Below, in pieces: positions 57,873-64,000 of a stretch of 64,000 nucleotides of DNA. The DNA lies in assembly GCF_000968015.1 (NCBI RefSeq), contig NZ_LACH01000008.1:62001-126000 (forward strand). Direction: 5' to 3'. Below the pieces are notes generated by a model. It was not told the origin of the DNA. It made no database searches and worked only from the letters and a program-made list of their open reading frames with translations. Every line of letters starts with the position of its first letter. The stretch's first letter is position 1. The translations under genes were made by a program, and so were the position numbers. The DNA is from Pseudomonas fluorescens (GTDB lineage: Bacteria; Pseudomonadota; Gammaproteobacteria; Pseudomonadales; Pseudomonadaceae).

Positions 57873-59768
57873 ATGAAGCCGGCCTTGATCAACGCCCATG
57901 CACAACAAGTGCTGCAAGCCGTGCAGGACACTCACGCCAACCATGGCCCTATTGTTGACCGTGCCATCACACGATCTTGGCGTCGGTGCCTGGATCAGTA
58001 TCAGCTCGATCCTGCCAGTCGCCGCGCACCGAACGTGGTTGAGCATCCACGCTTGCAGGATCACCGCGCGCCACTGGAACACATCATCGCTGTGGCGCAC
58101 TGGCAGATGAGCAACTTGCACCAACAACTCGGACGTGATGGTCACGTGGTGCTACTCACCGATGCTCGCGGTGTGGCGATCGACAGTGTGTTTAACGAAT
58201 CCGAACGAGCCGAATTTCAGCGTTCCGGGCTGTGGCTCGGCTCGGTATGGAGTGAAGATTGCGAAGGCACCAACGGTGTCGGCACCTGCCTGGTCGAGCG
58301 GGCGCACGTAACCATCCGTCGTGATGAGCATTTCCGTGGCAAGCACGTCGGTCTTACCTGTTCGGCGAGCCCGATATTTGATGCGAGTGGAGAGTTGCTA
58401 GCTGTCCTCAACCTCTCTTCTGTAAGGGATGACCACAGCCTTCAGCAACACTTCCAGGCCATGGCATTGACCAACCTATCGGCCAAGTTAATAGAGAGCT
58501 GTTTTTTCTTGGGGCATGATCCGCAGCGTTATTTGCTGCGCTTCCACCCTGAGGCAGGCTTCGTTGGACTGCTGGGTGAAGGTCTGCTCAGTTTCGACGA
58601 GGGTGCCCGTATTTGCTCAGTCAATCATGCAGCGCTGGATCTGTTGGGCCTCAGCCGTGATCAAGTGATCGGCCAGTCTCTAACAGCGCTGTTGGAAACA
58701 CCTATTGAGCAGGTGATGAGCCAGGCCAGCTCTCAGCCGAGTGTCTGTTGGCCAGTGCGGCTGCTGGACGGACGCCAGTTCTACGGGCAACTGCGAGAAC
58801 CTGCGCACCAGGCGCCTTTAGTCATTCCAGCGACCCCCAAAATCAACGATGTGCACGTGTGCTTGGAAGACCCACGTCTGCAACGCGGCTTTGCTCGCGC
58901 ATTACGTGTTTTGGAGCGTGACGTTCCGGTGTTTTTACAGGGCGAAACCGGTACTGGAAAAGAAGCTTTTGCTGCGGCGCTGCACCGCGCCAGCTCCCGA
59001 GCGACCCAGCCGTTTGTGGCGATCAATTGCGCAGCCATTCCAGAAGCGCTTATCGAAAGCGAGCTGTTCGGCTATCGCGGCGGCAGCTTCACCGGTGCAC
59101 GTAAAGACGGGATGATCGGTAAGCTGGAACAGGCCCACGGCGGCATACTATTTCTTGATGAGATCGCCGATATGCCGCTGGCTTTGCAGACTCGCCTGCT
59201 ACGCGTGTTGGAGGAACGTCAGGTGGTGCCCTTAGGCGGCGCGACGGCACGTCCGCTCGATGTTCGCCTCATCAGTGCCAGCCACCAGGATCTGCATGCC
59301 TGTGTGGCCGAAGGGCGCTTGCGCGAGGATCTGTTCTACCGCGTTGCCGGATTCGCCGTGCAGCTCCCACCGCTGCGTGAACGATCAGACAAGGGGCGTT
59401 TGCTCGACCTATTGCTGCGCGAGGAAGCAGCAGGGGGCAGGATTCGGCTAGAGGTGGGCGTCAGAGAGCGCCTGCTGACGCAGCCTTGGCCGGGCAATGT
59501 CCGGCAGCTGCGTACGTGCCTGCGCACCTTGGTAGCGTTGGCATTGGAGGGGCGTGTCACTCTGGACGATTTGGCGGAGTTACTGCCGGCAGTGCCAGCT
59601 ACAGTGTCGCTGGCCGAAAATCCGCTAGGCGTATCCGAGCGGCAGACGCTGCTCACATTGATTGAGGCGGAACACTGGCATATCGCCCATGTTGCCGCTC
59701 GCCTAGGGATCAGCCGCAATACGCTCTATCGCAAACTGCGTCATCACGGTATTTCACGACCCGGTTGA
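57873..59768 (+). CDS. Sigma-54-dependent AcoR-like transcriptional activator
   Basis: A 631-residue enhancer-binding protein. Domains: GAF-type sensor at about residues 80-215 (WSEDCEGTNGVGTCLVERAH), PAS at about 230-310, AAA+ at about 325-545 with Walker A GETGTGKEAF and Walker B GGILFLDEIADMPL, and Fis-type HTH at the end (HIAHVAARLGISRNTLYRK). The sigma-54 loop reads GGSFTGA instead of GAFTGA, a conservative change that occurs in some activators. It is divergent from the flavoprotein gene, whose sigma-54 promoter it probably activates in response to the substrate. Confidence 0.9.
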   Translation: MKPALINAHAQQVLQAVQDTHANHGPIVDRAITRSWRRCLDQYQLDPASRRAPNVVEHPRLQDHRAPLEHIIAVAHWQMSNLHQQLGRDGHVVLLTDARGVAIDSVFNESERAEFQRSGLWLGSVWSEDCEGTNGVGTCLVERAHVTIRRDEHFRGKHVGLTCSASPIFDASGELLAVLNLSSVRDDHSLQQHFQAMALTNLSAKLIESCFFLGHDPQRYLLRFHPEAGFVGLLGEGLLSFDEGARICSVNHAALDLLGLSRDQVIGQSLTALLETPIEQVMSQASSQPSVCWPVRLLDGRQFYGQLREPAHQAPLVIPATPKINDVHVCLEDPRLQRGFARALRVLERDVPVFLQGETGTGKEAFAAALHRASSRATQPFVAINCAAIPEALIESELFGYRGGSFTGARKDGMIGKLEQAHGGILFLDEIADMPLALQTRLLRVLEERQVVPLGGATARPLDVRLISASHQDLHACVAEGRLREDLFYRVAGFAVQLPPLRERSDKGRLLDLLLREEAAGGRIRLEVGVRERLLTQPWPGNVRQLRTCLRTLVALALEGRVTLDDLAELLPAVPATVSLAENPLGVSERQTLLTLIEAEHWHIAHVAARLGISRNTLYRKLRHHGISRPG

Positions 59769-60138
59769 ATGCAGAATGACACCGTCGTGTTTCCTGCCTC
59801 TGTGGACTTGGACTGAGGGTAGATACGACATGTGTTCTCGACCTTATCGGTTGACTGGAGAGGGAAGGGCTCGCTTAAGCTTCGTTACGTGCCTCAGTCA
59901 GCGGTAAATCCTGATGTTGATTGTTGTAATCGCTCATTCGGGCAAGGCCCGGCTTGATGGTAGCGCTTTAGATTCATCATGGATCGGCGCTACAAACGTA
60001 ATCGACGCCTCATGGGGCGCCCCTCCAGCTAGCGTCAATTCAGCCGGAGCCGGTAGTTCAAGCCAGTTCGTGCCGCTGAAATACTGACGCAACATTTCGG
60101 CCATATGATTCGCGTCACTTAAATCCAGGGAGTTGGAG
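59769..60138. other. Intergenic region upstream of small ORFs
   Basis: Apart from the possible minus-strand short ORF listed separately, no gene, strong promoter or terminator was seen. Confidence 0.4.
59934..60104 (-). CDS. Hypothetical 56-residue protein (uncertain)
   Basis: MAEMLRQYFSGTNWLELPAP starts a 56-residue ORF divergent from the 71-residue gene at 60139. No motif is recognised and the ribosome binding site is weak. It is listed because its composition looks protein-like and the divergent layout is compact. Confidence 0.3.
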   Translation of the reverse strand: MAEMLRQYFSGTNWLELPAPAELTLAGGAPHEASITFVAPIHDESKALPSSRALPE

Positions 60139-60354
60139 ATGAATCGACCATCAAGAAGCATGCGCAAACTGCTGGACGCCGTTGCCACTAACAATGAGGT
60201 AGCGGCGCTCGATATGATGCGCGCAGCAGAGCAACTCCAAGACGAAGTGCTACGCCAGCGGTTGCTCAACATGATTCACCGACTCAACCAGGACGCTATT
60301 GACTTGCGAATGGCGCGTGACGATATCCAGGGCGGAGCCATAAAGCTCGCGTGA
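60139..60354 (+). CDS. Hypothetical 71-residue helical protein
   Basis: MNRPSRSMRKLLDAVATNNE begins a protein with heptad-like helical stretches (LDMMRAAEQLQDEVLRQRLL). GGGAG precedes the ATG. It has no recognised family or partner. Codon use is protein-like and the frame is free of stops for its full length. Confidence 0.5.
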   Translation: MNRPSRSMRKLLDAVATNNEVAALDMMRAAEQLQDEVLRQRLLNMIHRLNQDAIDLRMARDDIQGGAIKLA

Positions 60355-60489
60355 TCGGTCTCGGTGGGTCAGCCGGGTAGTTGGGTCGACGTTCATCTGC
60401 TTCGGAGCAGCCATCCTGACCATGCGTCGGTAGGCTGCATAAGAGGAGGGCGGCTGGGTGCCGATTACCGCAGCACAGGCGCCAACACA

Positions 60490-60801
60490 TCACCACTGGT
60501 TTGATGCAGAGCCTGCCTCTTTCAAGCCAGGGTAATCATCGAGCGCAAGGCTAGGCTTACCCTCGTCCATCGGCTCGCGCACTGATTTATGTATCACTCC
60601 GGCTTCAGCATCCGCACGCATCTGATCGAGCTCCCTGTGAAATGCCTTGTCCTGTACCGTGGGTTTACTGGTGTATGGCTTTCGATCGGGTTCAGGCTGT
60701 GCTGCATAAGTCGTAACCGCGTCAGGGTCGTGCTGTAGCTTTTCTTGTACTTGCGATTCGAGCATCGCACGTAGCGCGTCTTTGTCGGGCCGAGTCAGCA
60801 A
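60490..60801 (-). CDS. Hypothetical 103-residue charged protein
   Basis: MLTRPDKDALRAMLESQVQE at the start, rich in Asp, Glu, Lys and Gln, with no membrane segment. The start codon is TTG, seven bases after AGGAG, which is a good site. No domain is recognised. The region has no obvious operon partner. Confidence 0.5.
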   Translation of the reverse strand: MLTRPDKDALRAMLESQVQEKLQHDPDAVTTYAAQPEPDRKPYTSKPTVQDKAFHRELDQMRADAEAGVIHKSVREPMDEGKPSLALDDYPGLKEAGSASNQW

Positions 60802-61316
60802 TTTGTCACTCCTATTTGGAAACCAGGCACCCAGTAATCAACTGGGGCAGTTGGTGAAAATCAAATCAATCGTGTCGAAAATTTGGTTGCAGATTCAGCC
60901 AAGGGTTCAGGTCGAAGAGAGAACGCGGATCATCAATTTCATCCAGCACGCAGCAGATGGCCAATCATCATTTGTCATTGATCATGAACTTGATCCAGTC
61001 GAGACGGCTCGGTGGGCTTGTTTGAATTAGACTTATACGCACCTGCCGACGGTGCGGGCGGGGGAGGCCGGGGCTTTGGTCACATCATGGCACTCGGTTG
61101 GATTACTCTACGTGGGATGCCTACACCTAGCATTGAAACGCCATGGACTTTCGCTTGATGCAGCCAAACTTCAATACCAGAGGCCGTCCAACAAACCAGA
61201 GTATGTTGGACGGCTTTCTATGAGGGAGTCACCTGCCATTTCCAAGAAACGACTGCACCCAAATCAGAAGTCGATTGCACGTCTGGAGATGGCTTCCAGC
61301 AAACCGAACGCCACTT
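60802..61316. other. Low-information stretch with a hairpin
   Basis: No gene is convincing. A perfect 10-bp stem GCCGTCCAAC / GTTGGACGGC with a 12-base loop lies at 61183-61214, followed by TTTCT on the plus strand; it may be a terminator. Confidence 0.4.
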
Positions 61317-62632
61317 TCACTGACCACGCTCATTGGCAAGCATGCTCACCGCCTGCACCGCATCGCTGGCTCCATCGCGAATCTGCTGGATCACTGCGCC
61401 AGCCTGATCCGCCAAATCGACACCTTTGGTCGCCCGTTCACGAGTGCCGCCCATGCTCTTGATCGCGAGCTGAGTTTCGTTCTGGATCATGTTAACCATC
61501 TCGGAAATCTCCATCGTCGAGCCACTGGTACGTGAGGCTAGCTGGCGAACTTCATCAGCCACCACCGCAAATCCACGACCCTGCTCACCCGCTCGGCGGC
61601 TTCAATAGCTGCGTTCAAAGCCAGTAGGTTGGTCTGATCGGCAATCCCGCGAATAGTCTTGACGATGGCGGTGATCTGCTCCGAGCGCTCTCCGAGCCGG
61701 GCGATGATGACTGATGAATCCTCAATATTAGCGGCAATCCCCCGCATTTCACTCGCTGCTTGCTGGATAACGCCCGTGCCATGTTCGGCAGCTTTACGCG
61801 TCTCGACGGAGATGTGATACGCCTGGCTAGCGCTCTGAGTGTCCTGCTTATGCTTCTCAACCATTGCGGTGACGTCCGAGGCAAATTTCACCACTTTGCT
61901 TAACTGCCCGCTGGCGTCATACACCGGGTTGTAGCTCGCTTCCAACCACAAAGTTTGCCCGCGTTTGCCGACCCGTTCAAATTGCCCGTTGAAAAACTCA
62001 CCTTGATTCAGTCGTCGCCAGAAGTCCTGGTATTCGCTACTGTTCGCGAGTGCCGGCTTGCAGAACAGTCTATGGTGCTGGCCCTTGAGTTCGGCCAAGC
62101 TGTAGCCGACCAGACCCAAGAAGTTCTGGTTGGCATCAACAATACTGCCGTCCAGGTTGAACTCGATAATCCCCATGGCCCGGTCGAGGGCTTGTAACTT
62201 GCCTTCGGATTGACTCTCGTGCTGTACCTTTAAAGTGACGTCAAGCGCATATTTGACCACCTTTACCACGTTGCCCTGCTCGTCCTTGATCGGGTTGTAG
62301 CTGGCTTCCAGCCAAACGGGCTGACCATTAGCATCTATTCGTTCAAAAGTTCCTGATTCGAACTGGCCGCTTTTGAGGCGCCGCCAGAAGTCTTGGTACT
62401 CGCTACTACGAGCATAGTCTGGCGGACAAAACTGTCGGTGCGGCTGGCCGAGCACCTGCTCCGAGCGATATCCCATGGTTTTCAGAAAGTTCTCATTCGC
62501 TACTAGAACGATGCCATTCAGGTCGAATTCGATTACCGCCATGGAGCGGTTGATGGCTTCAAGTCGGCTGGCTTGATAGGCGATGGTTTGGTTTAGAGCG
62601 CTGATATTTTTTTTATAGGAGTTAAACAGCAT
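61317..62632 (-). pseudogene. PAS-PAS methyl-accepting chemotaxis protein, broken by a -1 frameshift
   Basis: About 438 codons of a soluble chemoreceptor. Two PAS domains lie at about residues 30-135 and 150-258, each with SSEYQDFWRRL followed by QPVWLEASYNP or QTLWLEASYNP, the repeated pair typical of Aer-like receptors. The signalling tip is split: the first frame ends [20 protein letters not shown] and then runs into a stop, while the other frame resumes [20 protein letters not shown] and runs to ANERGQ. The canonical [17 protein letters not shown] would be restored by one extra C near 61593-61598. It is either a pseudogene or a sequencing error in a C run. Confidence 0.85.
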
Positions 62633-63190
62633 GATGTCAGTAGCCCTTAAAAGGGTGAATCGTGGCAGTCAGTCCTAATTTTTATGATTGCTCACCGTAG
62701 CCCATTGGCCATTGGTCTAATTGCGCAATGCCGATATCCCTGCTGGCGATTCCAGACTGCTAGATCCCATGCGTTAATTCAACAGATGAAACGTAGGGTT
62801 AATATCAAGCGCGGTGGCACCACAGACGTTGGATTAGGAAATGCTGGTGCGTCTGCATTGATGGGTGGGCGCTGTACGTCCTGCATCACACTTTTATCGA
62901 GAGGGTGGCACTTATTTGGGAGCAACCAATTGCCAAAAATTGCCGTCCACTTTGGGCAAGCACATAAGGGGGGCGGTTGGGTAATCAGATGCCGTTCACT
63001 TTCAGCAGCAAGAATCTTTAGATTTTTATCAGTGGCTGATAAGTCAGAATCCCAATTCCGTCGAGTTGATCGAAACGAAGTGCGATAACCATCGCCAATT
63101 GAAAGAATGGAAGCGGCATGCAGCGGTTTCCGCTGCGAGTACGTTAATGCTAGCGAGACCGTCGGCACGCGGGTCAACTTGGCATCGGCG
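62633..63190. other. Gene-free stretch before the methyltransferase gene
   Basis: Open frames on both strands here have no family features, no good start and no ribosome binding site. No repeat or RNA gene was recognised. Confidence 0.4.
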
Positions 63191-64000
63191 TCAACAGCTC
63201 CGGGTGAGTAGTAGGTAGATCACATTGCGATAGGGGTCGAAATACAAGCAGGAATGTGGTGATGAGTCCGCAGGTATGAACGCCCTCATCTGTTCGCGCG
63301 TCCTGAGCACGAGCTCCCAGTCCATGAAAGCTTCCATGTAGCCCCGCCCCCAGTTGTCCGGTGTAAAGTTTGCGATCAGGAGTTTACCTCCTGGATTCAG
63401 TTTACCCATCAGCCAAGCTGTAAGCGCCATTGCCTGGGCGCGATTTAGGTAGTCATAGATGCCAATACTGTAGATGAAGTCGAATCCATCGTAATCATCA
63501 CTTTCAGGCAGCTTCTTGACATTGCACTGCCACTTGATGATTTCCGAGCAAGTTAGAGTGGCAAGCTTCAGCGTCTCTAAGTCATTATCAAATGCGACGA
63601 AGCGCTGGATCCGCAGTCGGGTCTCGGGTTTGAGAAGCTCCAGTTCTCGGCAGTGGCCACAAGCCACGCTCATGATAGAAAGCGTTTCCCGATGGGATGC
63701 CAGCCGCTCAATCAAGCCTGCGATGTGCTCACGGCGCCAGCGTACGCTCAGTGCATTTGGGCTTGAGGTGACAACCTCGAATATTAATTTTCCGATCGCG
63801 CTGGCGTCGGGAGGCGGATTCTGAAAGTAGGCGTAATCCAGCATTACAGCATCCCCTGGGTAGCCTCTGGGCTTTTCGAAAGCTCGTGAGGTGTAGGGGT
63901 CTTCCTGGAGTAGTTGAAAAATCGGATGCTCACGACATTGATCGACTATGTCGTCCTGCCAGAGCGTGTCGGGCAAACTTTGGCGGTATTCCGTCAGCAG
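63191..64000 (-). CDS. Class I SAM-dependent methyltransferase (partial)
   Basis: 270 codons are visible and the frame is open to the right edge, so the N-terminus is outside. It reads LLTEYRQSLPDTLWQDDIVD at the edge. The SAM-binding motif I is IMSVACGHCRELELL, motif II is FVAFDNDLETLKLA, and later segments are DFIYSIGIYDYL and LNPGGKLLIANFTPDNW. The RGYPGDAVMLDYAYF segment recalls the methyltransferases that make fatty-acid methyl ester signals (PhcB-like), from memory and with low certainty. The substrate is unknown. Confidence 0.75.
   Translation of the reverse strand: MLTEYRQSLPDTLWQDDIVDQCREHPIFQLLQEDPYTSRAFEKPRGYPGDAVMLDYAYFQNPPPDASAIGKLIFEVVTSSPNALSVRWRREHIAGLIERLASHRETLSIMSVACGHCRELELLKPETRLRIQRFVAFDNDLETLKLATLTCSEIIKWQCNVKKLPESDDYDGFDFIYSIGIYDYLNRAQAMALTAWLMGKLNPGGKLLIANFTPDNWGRGYMEAFMDWELVLRTREQMRAFIPADSSPHSCLYFDPYRNVIYLLLTRSC

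Noticed and set aside
60782..61030. 82-codon plus-strand ORF
   Set aside because: No clear ribosome binding site and no features; it overlaps the start of the better supported 103-codon minus-strand gene.
61052..61462. 136-codon plus-strand ORF
   Set aside because: Its second half is antisense to the chemoreceptor tip and its first half has no features.
62684..63177. Overlapping open frames on both strands
   Set aside because: Neither has a plausible start, a ribosome binding site or family similarity.

Overview
The window looks like a chromosomal segment of a fluorescent-group Pseudomonas. It has high GC, the conserved block gacA-uvrC-pgsA-tRNA-Gly(GCC) with the TTG-start gacA typical of the genus, and many paired Pseudomonas REP palindromes between genes. 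About 55 protein genes can be supported. Gene order from 1 to about 52.8 kb looks like ordinary Pseudomonas core and catabolic DNA. From about 52.8 kb to the right end there are gene fragments, a frameshifted gene, small orphan ORFs and no REP doublets, which suggests a more plastic region.

Left part (1-14.9 kb): an MFS exporter cut by the window edge, with a divergent LysR regulator; a small thioredoxin-like protein and a lectin-like orphan; then an amino-acid-type ABC importer, RidA, an IclR regulator, a D-threonine-aldolase-fold PLP enzyme and a 2-keto-3-deoxygluconate kinase. I read the last set as a probable D-glucosaminate pathway: import, dehydration to KDG, phosphorylation to KDPG. 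A parvulin, a three-PAS hybrid histidine kinase and a PilU-like ATPase follow.

Middle (15-33.5 kb): a 1268-residue toxin-like protein with an aspzincin-type metallopeptidase signature near its C-terminus; a 3-hydroxybutyrate/acetoacetate operon (acetoacetyl-CoA synthetase, BdhA, GntP-type permease) with a sigma-54 promoter and the sigma-54 activator HbcR beside it; a Yej/Npp-type peptide ABC importer; a second parvulin; a lipase without signal peptide; and a DAHP synthase. Upstream of the DAHP synthase, on its strand, are a 42-codon aromatic-rich leader peptide, a strong intrinsic terminator and a second aromatic-rich 50-codon ORF. This looks like tandem attenuation control.

Right-middle (34-52.8 kb): a nitrilase-family hydrolase, a GNAT acetyltransferase, gacA-uvrC-pgsA-tRNA-Gly, and two divergent operons around an XRE-cupin regulator. 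The minus-strand operon is purU-folD-soxBDAG-like and the plus-strand operon is glnT/gmaS-mgsABC, followed by an ammonium transporter gene. Together they encode every step of the N-methylglutamate route for methylamine: gamma-glutamylmethylamide synthetase, N-methylglutamate synthase, a sarcosine-oxidase-like N-methylglutamate dehydrogenase, then C1-tetrahydrofolate oxidation to formate. Both operon fronts carry copies of a 13-bp palindrome (TTCYY-N3-RGGAA), and the plus-strand front has a sigma-54 promoter overlapping that palindrome.

Right end (52.8-64 kb): a fragment of glutathione-dependent formaldehyde dehydrogenase, a LysR regulator with an MDR oxidoreductase, a SnoaL-FMO fusion flavoprotein divergent from an AcoR-like sigma-54 activator with a good sigma-54 promoter between them, small orphan ORFs, a chemoreceptor broken by a single-base frameshift, and a SAM methyltransferase cut by the window edge.
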